Positions 1 to 11,330 of a DNA stretch of 64,000 nt are shown one piece after another. The notes under the pieces are model-generated. The model was not told the DNA's origin. It was given only the letters and a program-made list of their open reading frames with translations, and made no database searches. Numbering within the stretch: the stretch's first letter is position 1; the number at the start of each line of letters is the position of its first letter. The DNA is taken from NCBI GenBank assembly GCA_030272585.1, contig BSYQ01000004.1, positions 3,906,001-3,970,000 of the forward strand. The letters are read 5' to 3'. This DNA is from Bryopsis sp. KO-2023. Its lineage: Eukaryota > Chlorophyta > Ulvophyceae > Bryopsidales > Bryopsidaceae. A program made the translations under genes and the position numbers.

Positions 1-1396
1 TCCTCAGTTGCACCAATGACGATATTTGCGTCAGCGTCTTGTCCGTGAGGAGCCTGGAATCCAAGTTCAAAGACTTGAGGTTGGTCTGCGATGCCAGCGC
101 TCCGAGTCCGTCATCCGTGACGTCGCAATACGCCAAGCACAAAGATTCCAGGGACAAATTGGAAAGGTGCTCCATCCCGTAGTCGCTGATGGCCGTGTCG
201 GCGAGGTCGAGGTGCTTGAGCTTGGGCAGGTGCGAGCTCAGGCCTTGCAACGACTTGTCCGATATCGAACACGAATCCAGATTCAGATCAGTCAAAGTGG
301 AAAGCGCCCACAAGGAATGCATCCCTTTGTCGCTCACGGCCGTGAAACCCAGGTCCAGTTTCGCGAGCTGAGGGAATTGCGTCAGGTGCTTGAGACAACC
401 ATCGCTGATCACGCAACGTTCGACATTTATCTCTTCCAGAGCGGTCATGGCCCCCAAAACCTCGAACGCCTCCTCACATATTGCGCATCCTGCCAGGTCG
501 ATTTTCCTCAATCGTTTCAGGTCCTTGAGCGCCGCCAGCCCCTCGTCCGTGACTTTGGTTCGGCTGAGTTGCAAGTCCGTGAGCCCCGTCAGTCTACCCA
601 GGTGATAGACGTCAACATCAGAGACGTCGCAACACCATCCCAAGTATAAAGACGTCAAGGAGGCCAGGTTTCCGATGTGGCACAGCCCCCGCCGCAAATT
701 GCAGCACATTTCCAAGTTGAGAGCTCGCAGTTTCGCCAAACCATTGAGGTAGTGGAAGCCAGACCCGGTCAGTCGCTCGCAGCATTCCAACGACAGTGAA
801 GTGAGGCTGGTCAGAGAAGACAAACAGCACAAAGCCGCGTCTGTGATATTCCCGCAGAACGCCAACGAAAGGCTTGTGAGACTCGATAGCTTCTTGACCT
901 CTAGCAAGGCTCGATCGGTGATGTCTTGACAGTATGCTAAGTCCAGCCGCCGCAGGGGCGACTTGGCCAAAACCGTCACCCAGTCGTCAACGACCCCTGG
1001 GTGTCCACTCACATCCGCCTGGTGGAGAAACTGATTGGAAAACAGTAGAATGGTTGTATCGTTCAAGCTTCGATTGCGGACCAGCTCGTCGAACAGTCTC
1101 TGCGCCAGATCGGCTGGTAGGGCTTCGATCGCGTCCTCAGTGAAAGCGCTGACCCGGCGAGCTATCACCTCCAAGCACCGAACCTGCAGGTTTCGACCCT
1201 TCAAGGCGTGCGGGGGTACCAGGTTGACCGGCGGCTTGCGTTTTCTTTCCTTAGGATATGGCCGGCCGACCTTGCCACACATGCTGCACGTCGCCCCCAT
1301 GATGAGCCAAAACCTGTCCATTACCCTACCGCGCAAGTAAAAGTACCACGCCGCCGCCCATCGCAAGAAAAATCGCAGTTTCAAGGGTGGTTGCAT
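1..1396 (-). CDS. F-box-like / leucine-rich repeat protein (C-terminus cut by window edge)
   Basis: One uninterrupted minus-strand frame runs from the window edge to an ATG at 1396, about 465 codons, with the C-terminus outside. An F-box-like helix (IEALPADLAQRLFDELVRN) lies near residue 90. It is followed by at least ten cysteine-containing leucine-rich repeats of the AMN1/FBXL type (LTSLSLAFCGNITDAAL, LTDLQLSRTKVTDEGL, LTDLNLDSCSISDKSL). Proteins of this type usually recruit substrates to SCF ubiquitin ligases; that role is inferred. Three in-frame ATGs compete, at 1396, 1321 and 1300. The 1300 start would give MGATCS, a fit to the N-myristoylation rule with a neighbouring cysteine, then CSMC. 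The 1396 start adds a hydrophobic, aromatic stretch. No introns are needed in the visible part. Confidence 0.85.
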   Translation of the reverse strand, partial: MQPPLKLRFFLRWAAAWYFYLRGRVMDRFWLIMGATCSMCGKVGRPYPKERKRKPPVNLVPPHALKGRNLQVRCLEVIARRVSAFTEDAIEALPADLAQRLFDELVRNRSLNDTTILLFSNQFLHQADVSGHPGVVDDWVTVLAKSPLRRLDLAYCQDITDRALLEVKKLSSLTSLSLAFCGNITDAALCCLSSLTSLTSLSLECCERLTGSGFHYLNGLAKLRALNLEMCCNLRRGLCHIGNLASLTSLYLGWCCDVSDVDVYHLGRLTGLTDLQLSRTKVTDEGLAALKDLKRLRKIDLAGCAICEEAFEVLGAMTALEEINVERCVISDGCLKHLTQFPQLAKLDLGFTAVSDKGMHSLWALSTLTDLNLDSCSISDKSLQGLSSHLPKLKHLDLADTAISDYGMEHLSNLSLESLCLAYCDVTDDGLGALASQTNLKSLNLDSRLLTDKTLTQISSLVQLR

Positions 1397-2001
1397 AGGG
1401 AGAAGAAACCCTCATTGAACAAGAGCGATGGCTTTGCTGACCACGTCTTGACGTCTCCGACTGACGACATCTCATCCTGTTGTCTCCCGCACTTGCAAGC
1501 GCACGTGCACCACCATCGTGGAATATCGGCCTTGCACGCAGGAGAACGTTGATGCCCACTAATGGGCTCTACGTTTGATTTAAAAATCGCAACCCTTCTG
1601 CTCAAATATTGTTGGTTGTTTGGGTGGAAGGTGCTTCAGACAGCGTGTGTTGGGTGTTTGCCGCACAAGAAGTGGTGGCAAGGTTTCTCTGGAGCAAGGA
1701 GAATAACGCTTTGCGCGCGTTTATGGCGGCGGTTGTTTCGACCTTCCACTCAGCCATCCACTTTGCTCAGAGAGATTGCTGATCGACAGACTAATTGTTT
1801 GGGTTTCTTTTTTGGGGGGTGGGGCCGAATTCGGAACACCAATGAAGAGAGAGCTCTTGGTGTGCTCACTTCCAGCCAGCCACTTTTCCCCTTATTTTGA
1901 CTTGGAGCCTTGGGTTCTTTCTCAGCAACAACAGCAATACCCACTGGAACAGAACACGTGAAGAAATAAATTAAAAAAAAAACAAATTAAAAAAAGAGCT
2001 G
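1397..2001. other. intergenic, no gene seen
   Basis: About 600 bases between the start of the LRR gene and the 3' end of the methyltransferase gene. Short open frames here have no recognisable domain. A/T runs near 1970-1995 follow the methyltransferase stop and could be its 3' untranslated region. Confidence 0.5.
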
Positions 2002-4117
2002 CTAACATTTTGAAGGTTTCCGGCCCTTGCACACTAGATAAAACTCTCTGGAAATTTTCCGGGTGGCATCGGGTCGCACCCTCGAAACCTTGGTGAAAAA
2101 GGGTCTGGTGTAGGCAACGAATTCCTGAATCCCGGCACCCTGTCCAAACAACCCAATCACAAAAAGCTTCACTGCCAGTACAGGACCGTAAAACCACATC
2201 CCCACATTAAAAAACTACATTAAAAAACACACACCCACATAAAGCGGCCATCGCGTCGAACATCAACGACAAATATCCTAACAGCCCCAGCACACACACT
2301 CCTTGACTTCCACAGGTGCTAAATTATCAACGAGAGCTTCACCTACTGGAAGACTCAGAAGTGCCATAATCACCATTATGGTGTTACATGAGCTAATGAT
2401 CAAGGGATGAGATTCAGCAGACTCTAAACCAAAGCCACCCCCACCTCAAAGATTTTCATGACTAAGTTTCCACCATCCACGAGCACACCATCATGCAGCT
2501 TTTCGTCCTCCATGTCTGGATGCCGCCCAGTAGCCAACTGAAACGCGGTGCCTGCCAGCTCCATCGATCGCACCACATCAATATCGGAGTGCCCCGTCGT
2601 GGAATCCATCATGTCTGACAGCACCACATCAAAACCCTGATGCAAAAAAAAAGTAAACAAAATGCAAAAACAAAAGGAAAAAACAGAACGCACACAAAAA
2701 ATTAACATCGTCTTGTTTTCCATTCACTCCGTTTGACTGTTTTATTTTCCATTGCTCAGTGGCACACCAGGGCTTCATAAAGAATTGCCCCATTTGCTGA
2801 AAAAAAAACATGCTGGAATTGCACTGCTTGGGTTTACCTCTTCGCTGTAGGTCCGTAGCAGCTTCGGAGTCAAGGCCATCGCATCCGCTTTCAACACGCT
2901 CACCCGTTTGTCGCAAAACCGAACAGGCACACTGACATCCTTAACAAGCACAAAAAACAGAAAAGAAAAAAAAGAAATTAGCCAAAAAAGTTTCAATCAA
3001 TTTCAAAACACAGATAGAAACGCACATGAAGCTTTCGAGCGTCGACAGAATACACCCAAAGAAACAGATTCCATGTCTAAAAAAAAGGAAAATAAAATAA
3101 AAAAAAATGCTAATTTTCTCACTAATTGTCTCAAGCGCAAGATATGCACACGATCGCCACTGGTGTTTATCGATGAGTTGGTTGACTCATCGATAAATTA
3201 TTCATGGAGCATTGTTTTACTACGGAGCCCTTTGCTGCCGTACCTGAATATCAATTCCTAACACCAGACCCCCCTTGTTCTTGTTCCGTATTTCTTGGCA
3301 GGCGACCTGAAGCCATGCCCCAGGAGCGCACCCCAGATCCAGAACTTTTCCACCTTCAAGCACACACAATGGTTTATATCACTCATTTGGACAGCAGACC
3401 GGCCACATGGGGCTTTCATCCTCGATGCGATACATTAAAGAAAAAACGCCACAACCAACAACGAACTGTGGTTTCCGGACAAAAGTGGAAGGCTTATTTA
3501 TTCTCACTAATAATGCAAAAAAAATTGGTTTGTTACTGTTAGAGCAGTGGCTTCAAATCGCTTATTAGTGTAGTGGCCAGGCATATGCTGAATCTGTTAA
3601 AAAACACCCCATGAAATCTGGATACATTGCTTCCCTCAGGAAATTAAGGAAAGAAATACCAAAGACTTGGAAAGCACTTGTTGAAGGAAACGTGAGAAGC
3701 CTACGGATGCTAAATCAAATGGCTGGGTTTTTTTTGCCTCACCGGGTGGGATTATCTTGTGTTTGGTTTGAATCTGTTTCAATTTGAAAGCTGCTCTCGA
3801 AACATACCCTGCTTTCTGATGTCAATAAAATGGCCAATATCAGCCCTGGTCCATGCACAAACATTCGCATCAATACATCATGGGCACTCAAAGAAAAATT
3901 GGAAAGATGTCTGACTGAAATGACCAAAACAAGGGGGAGGGGGGGGGGTGTCAGAGGAACCCACTTTTGCCTTCAGAAAGAATTCATCTTGCAGAACCTT
4001 CTTGGTCCAAGACATCCCGACAATGTCAGAAAAAATAAACGAAAAGCGATTCTCGACGTCACGAATCTCGGGGTCGATATTCGAATTTCCGCCTTCTGTT
4101 TTTAGAACGACCAGCAT
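2002..4117 (-). CDS. MRM2: FtsJ/RlmE-type (MRM2-like) rRNA 2'-O-ribose methyltransferase, six exons
   Basis: Six exons join in consistent phase: 4117-3965, 3815-3743, 3353-3244, 2939-2838, 2636-2445 and 2139-2002, giving about 255 residues, close to bacterial RrmJ and mitochondrial MRM2. The family transfers methyl from S-adenosylmethionine to a ribose 2'-OH of large-subunit rRNA. Visible landmarks are DEFFLKAK then KAGYVSRAAFKLKQI, the SAM loop VLDLGCAPGAWLQVA, LVLGIDIQ, DVVLSDMMDSTTG, NLVMKIFEGAGIQEF and KISREFYLVCKGRK. They carry the family's K-D-K-E catalytic tetrad (K of AAFKL, D of LSDM, K of VMKIF, E of SREFY). The start is uncertain: ATG 4117 gives a poor targeting peptide, and an internal ATG gives MSWTKK. 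An organelle location is inferred from family resemblance only. The gene is divergent from Qri7. Confidence 0.88.
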
Positions 4118-4546
4118 TTGATTGAGATGATCCCTATGCCCGCGCGCGTGCCCAGCATTTTTCGTACAACACGTCTTCGCCCCGTTTTGACATCCAAGAC
4201 AGGGGGGGCACGACGCATGCGATTATTTGGGGGATATTTGGGTCGTTGCCTGAGAGTCGCTTGCTCCGCAATGCATGCCAACCGAGTGCGGATCCCTGCG
4301 GCCTCCATTCCGGCGGCGCGGGGAACTCACAGGAATGGCAACCCGGGACGTTGCCATTGCCTAGGCAATCATGGTTTCAAAGAAGCTGAGAGACGAGGTT
4401 GGCCCTGCACTACCACCCAATTTAAATTTTCCTCAGAGAATTTCTCATGAATTGGTGGTTTTTGATATGCCCTTTCATAACATGTTGCTTCTCCACAGCC
4501 TTTTTGGACAAGGTTGCAGTTTTAGGCGCAAGATGCTTTTCGATAT
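4118..4546. promoter_or_regulatory. shared divergent promoter region / first non-coding exons
   Basis: This gap separates the 5' ends of two head-to-head genes (methyltransferase on minus, Qri7 on plus), so it probably holds both promoters. It is more GC-rich than its surroundings. A plus-strand arginine-rich open stretch from the ATG at 4272 (MHANRVRIPAASIPAARGTH) looks like a mitochondrial presequence and could be an upstream Qri7 exon, but I cannot fix a splice join. Confidence 0.4.
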
Positions 4547-7206
4547 GTGAAAAACGAACACCTACCAGAAAGGGTCAAAAAGTTGGAAAAGGGCATGAAG
4601 GAAGGGAAAAATCATAGACCAATACATGCAACCGATGGGGCGATAATAGGTTTTCCACATTTTTCTCTTTGTTTCCTCAGGAATGCTGGGGGCCAAGGGA
4701 TCGATGTTCTTTTCCTTACAGATCCAACGGGACCGATCATTTTGGGCATAGAAAGCAGTTGTGACGACACCGGGGTGGCCATAGTGAATTCCGATGGGCG
4801 GATTCTGGGCGAAGCACTGGCCACGCAGGTCGAGGTGCACGCTCCCTGGGGAGGGGTGGTTCCAGATTTAGCCAGGCAAGCCCACCAAGCAGCCATCGAC
4901 GGGCTGGTGAAAAGGGTTGTGGGGGAATCGGGGATCGATCCAAGAGAATTGAGTGGAGTTGCCGTCACGATTGGACCCGGGCTGAGCTTGTGTTTGAAGG
5001 TGAAAAGAAAGGGATTGAGAAAACCAATAAAGAAACCCCTCGCTCCAGTAAATGAATTGCATTAACCCGGGCAATCTGGAGTGTGAAAAACTTCTCAAGA
5101 GGGTAAAAGTGATCGCAGGGATGTAGGCAGGGTGGAAAAAAAAATCCTCGCCCATTATTTTTTCCGAAAGGAAAAACCTGACACAACGCAAAAGGTCAAA
5201 AAAGAGAAAGCCCGACTGTGGTGAAATAAATTGGTTTTTTGAAGATTTGGTGGTGTTTTTGTTTTTTTGGGCCTTCAGGTGGGAGCTCTGAAGGCTAGAT
5301 CTTTCGCCTATGAACACTCCCTTCCGTTGGTCCCGGTGCACCACATGGAAGCTCATGCCCTGGTTGCTCGAATGACAGACCGGCATCGAACTGAATACCC
5401 TTTCCTCTGCATGCTGGCCTCAGGGGGCCATAATTTGCTTCTGGTCGTTCACAGCGTGGGCCGGTACACTCAAATTGGAACGACCTTGGATGATTCACTG
5501 GGTGAGTTTTCTTCCTGCAGAAATTATACAGCTGAAAGGGAAGGGGTGGCGAGCGCCTCGCAGGATTCGAAGGACCTGGCATCTGAACAGTGGAACAGAA
5601 TTGAATCCAGGAAAAAGACGGGAATTTTTTGGACAATAAATCCATTTTGTTCGAGAAAGGAACCATTGGGACCCTATGACTGACCTCCAACACGATAACT
5701 CGAACTCCACGCCACCAAAATTCTTGCCATTACTACAAAAAAAAATCATTTGCCTCCCAACCGTGCCCCCCCCCCCCCAAAAGAAAAAAGAAAGAAAATT
5801 AATAACAGTACTGGTGCATGTATATTTTGTTGAGCAATTGTCGAAGTGTGGATCTGTGCTTGCACCAATACAGGGGAAGCTTATGATAAGGTGGCTAGGC
5901 TATTGGGTCTGGAATTGAATCCAAGTGGTGGGGCAGCCCTGGAGGCATTGGCCCTGGAAGGCGACCCTGACAGTTTCGATTTTAAAGTCCCAATGCTTCA
6001 GCACCGAGATTGTAATTTTTCTTACTCGGGGCTGAAAACTTCTGTGAGGTTGGCCATCGATAGGGAAGTCAAAGGTGAACCGAGCGAAGCCAACAGACAG
6101 GTAGGGAGCAGGGGAAATGGGGTTGGGGTTAGAATTGGTGTTGAGCATTTGGGTTGGCAGGAGATATGTGTATATATAAAGGTGGTAAGTTGTATTAACC
6201 GTCAGGATTTTGTTCAATTTCCCTGTGTTTCAGTCTCTGTTCTTTCTGGTGTTTTTTTAAGGCTATGCTCTAACTAGAAAGATTAGTCATGAAAACACCA
6301 CGGATGATCTCGTCATAAGACCCCAACTTCGTAACATTTGTCAAGTGAGGGAGGGGGGGGGGATATACATATTTGCATATATATATATATATGATGGGCT
6401 TCTCTGTCGTTTATCCACCAAAAGGCTCGGGCGAACATCGCTGCTTCCTTTCAAAGAGTGGCTATTTTGCATCTGGAGCATCGATGCAAGCGGGCCTGTG
6501 AGTGGGCAAACGAAGTTTACCCAGAAATTGACACTCTCGTGATGTCCGGCGGGGTGGCTGCAAACTCGTACGTGAGGGCGAGGCTGGAGGAAGTTGCCAG
6601 CAAGCATCAAATGCAACTGCTGTGTCCCGAGCCCAGATTGTGCACCGATAACGGAGTCATGGTGGCATGGGCGGGTTTAGAAAGGTGAACCCTCGATCGG
6701 CAGCTCAGTCTTTCCCTTTTGTTATGTTGAATCGCAGTTTTCCAAGTGGAACTAAACACACATTTGTGCAGTTCCGTACAAGGAAAATATATATATATGT
6801 ATAAGATTTGGGATTTAAGAAAATGAATGACTGCTGCAACCTTTGTTTTCTGTACAACCCAAGACCCCGAAAAACGAGAAAGAACTGGCCCCCAAGGAAG
6901 GCCCAGTAAACCACAGCTTTGTTGACCTGGATGTGAACAGAATCGTTTTGTCATTTTTTCCCCCCTGGCTGCAGATTCAAACTTGGCCTTGTCGACCCTC
7001 CACCGGAAAGCCCTGCCCCAGAAGAAGACGAATGGTTCGATTTGAGGCCCCGATGGCCTCTCACGGAGCGAGTTGCTTTTCAATTGACCAGATCGACACC
7101 AAACTACTCGAACAGGAAACGAGTGTACCGGAGTCTGACTGCAATGACCGAGGATTCTTTGAACATGGCTGGAATGAATGCAGGTCCTGCCATGAACATT
7201 CCATGA
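4547..7206 (+). CDS. QRI7: Qri7/OSGEPL1 (organellar TsaD-type) tRNA N6-threonylcarbamoyladenosine transferase
   Basis: Exons to 4999, then 5279-5501, 5874-6100, 6425-6684 and 6975-7206 join in phase and end at TGA 7204-7206. The protein transfers threonylcarbamoyl to A37 of ANN-decoding tRNAs; the Qri7 branch works in mitochondria. Visible motifs are ILGIESSCDDTGVAIV at the N-terminus, HAPWGGVVPDLARQAH, the metal-binding HHMEAH, ASGGHNLLLV, FSYSGLKTSVR, VMSGGVAANSYVR and CTDNGVMVAWAGLERF, covering the complete ASKHA fold. A roughly 60-residue C-terminal extension after LGLVDPPPE is not typical. The first exon is uncertain. The 4547 ATG is in frame with the core, but splice acceptors at 4680 and 4721 suggest that a targeting exon lies further upstream. 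The neighbour in head-to-head orientation is another RNA-modifying enzyme. Confidence 0.9.
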
Positions 7207-7209
7207 GTC

Positions 7210-7227
7210 GAGAGAGAGAGAGAGAGG
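7210..7227. repeat. (GA)n microsatellite
   Basis: Simple GA dinucleotide run a few bases after the Qri7 stop codon, inside its presumed 3' untranslated region. Confidence 0.9.
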
Positions 7228-10200
7228 GTTGAATTGGTTTTTTTGTGTGCGTGTTGTCGTTGTGGTTATTTGCCGTTTCATAGTTTGGTGGAGGGAAAAG
7301 AAGAAAACGAATGGGCAGTTGTGGAACTCGTGGAGCGATGTTTTTGTAAAGACTTAGAGCCTCACAAGTTGTGTCAACAATTTTCAAAGATTTGAAAGCG
7401 ACAATCTCTCCCTTCCAACCCCCCACCTGACCCCCCTCCCCCAAATACAATCAGAAGGGGTTGGGGTGGTTTCCACCTGTTGGGCTGATATTAGCCCAGG
7501 CCAATACTATTTTGTCTGGATGTGTCGGTCAGGAAATGATGATTAACATTTGTAATTCAGAAGGAGCGTGTTCCGCAAATGATATGAAGCAGAGTGAAGC
7601 TAAGCTCATTGTGTTCTCGCTGCGGCCATGTCAGACGCAAGCCCCATTTCGAATCAGGCTTTTTGCATTTTGTTACCTCCGACCTGGTTGTGGAGTCTTG
7701 CGTGAAAAGTTTGAACAGTTTTCAAACGTGCCCACCGCTAGCGGTTGAGGTTTCTGGCATTGACTTCATTGCTGGCACTGGATCCGAAATGAACGGTGCA
7801 CCTTGTTCGATTGATCCCAATGTGTGCACATATATTGCACGTTTTCTATTTCCTTGTCCAGGTTGGATTCCCGCTTTTAGGTCAACCATTCTTCTATTGA
7901 CCACAGGATGGCTTGCAGTTCGCAAGCCACGAAGCACTCCTCAGCAAGAGTATCGTTAGAACGTTGACGCTGAACAGGCCGTTCCAGCGTTGGATACCAT
8001 CACAAGTCATTTCTTTCGACAACGGCCCAAACTTGTTTATCGACATAGGTTCGTGTTTTCTCTCAAATTCTCCCAACAGCAAGTGGCAGCCTGAGTGAGA
8101 AATCGCTCAGGGATCAACCTGCAATCGAGTGTTCATGCATGTACATCTGCTCTTTTCGTTGCGGATCTTATCAACCATCTTATCTTATCTTTCTATTAAG
8201 AGTCCAAGGGTGGCCATCCGCACAACAACAGAAAGGTATTCGTTCACCCCTCCTCCCCGTTATCGAGTTGGGGGGCCAGGTTCCTTCGGGTTGGGCACCG
8301 GAAGCATATATGCACAAACAACTCCCTTACGTTCTTCAAAAAAAACTCTTTACGTTCAATCGACGAAGCCAAGTGGGCACTTTTTATCCAGAGAGCGCGT
8401 GAAGTCAAACATCCTGTTATCTGTGCAAAGGACACATTTTTGTTCCTATGTGCGATCGTATTTCGAAGCTGGAAAATTCGTTCAGTTGATTTCGTTCAGT
8501 TGGCATGCCCTGCACAGGGTCGGGTGCAGGCAAGAACGGTTGTTTCGAAAAACGGGTTCTTCTCCGACCCAGGGTTACTTTGAGGAAATTTGAGTGCTCA
8601 AGGCACGCGACACGCGTGACTTCACTAGCATGGAATAACATCGATGGGCTCCTGCCATGGATGGCAGGAGTTTGGACTCGAATCTTGACAAAAACAACAT
8701 TGCACGCTCTGTTCTCCTCGAGATCGTTAATCTTTTGGGGAGGGTATGTTCAAGAGAGTTATCGATCGTATCATCTCACCAGCTTTCGTTACACAAAGGT
8801 CTGGCTTCTACCAGTATCCACCAATGCACTGACTCTAGTATGCAATCCAAGTTGGCCACCATCACGTTGACGTGCACGGCACTTGCCTTAGCTGACCGTA
8901 CATAAGAGCATACCATGTGGTTTCATCCAGAACACCAATATCATACAATCATTCGAACTTTTGGTTTGGGTTGTTGAGAGGACAGGCTCCGGAGACTCTG
9001 GATCCAGACTAAACCATGAGGATGCATCACACCCGTTACCTCCCCCTTTTGCGCGTGCATGAATGGTGTTTGTGGTCATTATTTGTCCACTCTCTTTACA
9101 GCATGGATCTCTGCAAGCATATGCATGCTCTCAATGTACTGGTATTTCAAATACCGTATTTGTGTGGGAATGACATATTCTTCATTATCAACAATTGGAT
9201 TTTTGGCCAATAAATCCACAGTTGCATTTTTCAAAGATGGTTGCTATGCTTAACAAAAGCAAGAACCAGGAGGTTACATGTTGCAGCCATCAAGGTCGAA
9301 GCCATACAAAACCGCCTCTATAGTGTTGGGAGTTCCCTTGTCTATGTCGATCATTTCAAGTGGAGGAAATAGTGTTTTTTCATTGGAGCTAGTTTTTGAA
9401 TGCTCTTTGGCATCAACCCAGCAGTTCACCGTGAGCTGGTGAGCCGGTCACCAGCTCAATTCCCATAAGCTTTGTTGTTGTTGTTTCCATTTCCATTCGC
9501 ATCAAATCGTTTTATGTCGAGCCCAATCGTTGAATGAATCGCTGTACGTGCAAAAGCGTACCCCCATCAAGGATGAAGCATTTCGTTTATATAAAAAAAA
9601 AACTCCTTGAAAAATAGAGCTTTCACTGAGCTTTCGGTTGTGAACGGCGGCTGAAAGTATTTTGTGTTTGGTCGACAGAATTGTACGTTTGGAAATCGTA
9701 CAGTTGCATTGGGAGGTCGATGTTTGAGTTCGGGGTGGTTGTGGCAGTGTGTGGAAGGAAGTGAATGGTTCCTCGCCATAGTTCAGTACCAATCCTAACG
9801 ACTTTGTTCCTGCTGGTATAAACAAACGTCGAAAGATTGTCCATTCCGACTCCGTAGGTAGCTCCTTTTTTTCGAAGTCCTCCTCCACACCTAACACATC
9901 TGGTGCCTGGCACTCCGTATCAAATTGAGGTGCTTTTGGAAAACCGGCAAACCATTCCACGCCTGACATCCGGGCGACTGCTTCTCGAGATGGCCTTGGG
10001 GGTCACAAGGTGAATTCTGGATAACTCCAATGTTTTGCGCACAACACTTGTCTTGGTGTCTCGTGCTAAGAAGGCTCTTCCTACTATGGGAAAAGCAGGG
10101 GATTGGGCTCCTTTGAGCTTTTCACGGACTCGTTTGGTCCCTGGCTCTGTTGCGTCGTGTGGGATAGGTGGGTGGACTCGGAAAGTCCGTCTCGTCAGGT

Positions 10201-11330
10201 GCACCACTGTTTGAGTTCGGGGTGGAAGGAAGTGAGAACGGCTCCACATAAATAAGGTGTCCCAACCAGTACAGCAATACACATTGTCCCTCAAGTCGGT
10301 CATAAGGAGCTGTACCAAAGCCTAATCATCTTGTTGTCTAAAATCTCGCAAGCGATACACCAACTCTACAGTCGATCAGTTGAGATGGATGTTTGATGGA
10401 GGAGTGGTACATCTTGGGGATTAGTGACTTTGTTCGATTTTTTGTAGGAGTCTTTTCAAAATTACCCAAATCTTGCTGTTGGTTGTGTGCAAAAACTTTT
10501 GCCATGTGAACACACACTGTGGCCACCCTGGATTCCTGGTATCGTTTGATTGATTAGGTCACAAGCTGGCCACTCATTTGGCGCTATGTTCAGCAATCAG
10601 GATGTAAGATAATATCTGTTTCCCCCTGAATAGGTTCATAATTTCTGGAGGTGGTGGTCATGGTCAACCATAGGCAGTAACAGCTGGAAAAATACAATCA
10701 ATAAATATTAATCAAAAAGGAGAAGTTGAAATTTCCGTTTCAAGCTGACCTTCCATTCGTTGTCCGATCAACACTTGGAAAATCGTAATTGCTTGTTGAA
10801 AGCCTCCCGAACTGACAGTTTTTTTTTCTGGCTTGCAAAGAAACCGACATAGTTTAATCAAAGCCTAATGGGAAAATTCAAGATCTGGACCACCGATCCA
10901 GCCGTATCGATGCTGGATTGGTTCAACCCGCGCACGTTCGACGATATTGCTTAAAGGCTTCTCATTTTTTTTCCAGTTCTCAAAAGAAGTTTTCTGAGTC
11001 GAAAAGCCTGATCAACAGCTTCAGACAGAGATAGTACACAGGTGCAGAAACAGATCTTGTTTCCAAACTGGTCGTGCACACCGATAATTCAATTTTGGCG
11101 ATATCCACAGAACAGAAATTTCAAATGCTGTTTCACAACGATATTTGGCATCCAGCAACGATGCCCAGTAGTGGTTACAAGTTAAAGGTTAAAAATATCA
11201 ATAAATAAATAAACAGTCGCCATGAGACAATGACCAGATGATGAGTTCCTGGCTCATATTCTAGAAACAGCTAGAAAAGCACCTATATCCCGATACTATG
11301 CCCCAGTCAGCAAGACAGACAGACAGACAT
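7228..11330. other. 4.1 kb without a recognisable gene
   Basis: Many short open frames occur on both strands (for example plus 7461-7748, plus 8129-8593, minus 9920-10318) but none shows a domain, a run of phase-consistent exons or a paralogue elsewhere in the window. Two loosely similar segments beginning GTTTGAGTTCGGGGTGG occur near 9724 and 10207 and hint at an old local duplication. Isolated exons of an unknown gene cannot be excluded. Confidence 0.5.
9502..9969 (-). CDS. hypothetical open frame, weak
   Basis: A 155-codon minus-strand frame. The first 45 residues (MSGVEWFAGFPKAPQFDTE, then an acidic VEEDFEKKELPTESEWT) look more protein-like than chance. The C-terminal half is low quality and probably not coding. 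I recognise no family. It may be one exon of an unidentified gene, or noise. Confidence 0.2.
   Translation of the reverse strand: MSGVEWFAGFPKAPQFDTECQAPDVLGVEEDFEKKELPTESEWTIFRRLFIPAGTKSLGLVLNYGEEPFTSFHTLPQPPRTQTSTSQCNCTISKRTILSTKHKILSAAVHNRKLSESSIFQGVFFLYKRNASSLMGVRFCTYSDSFNDWARHKTI

Noticed and set aside
2908-3261. Plus-strand 117-codon frame over the methyltransferase gene
   Set aside because: It overlaps introns and exons of the well-supported minus-strand gene and is lysine/asparagine-rich noise.
4102-4308. Minus-strand frame as a targeting exon of the methyltransferase
   Set aside because: It is in a different frame from the first recognised exon and no donor-acceptor pair joins it in phase.
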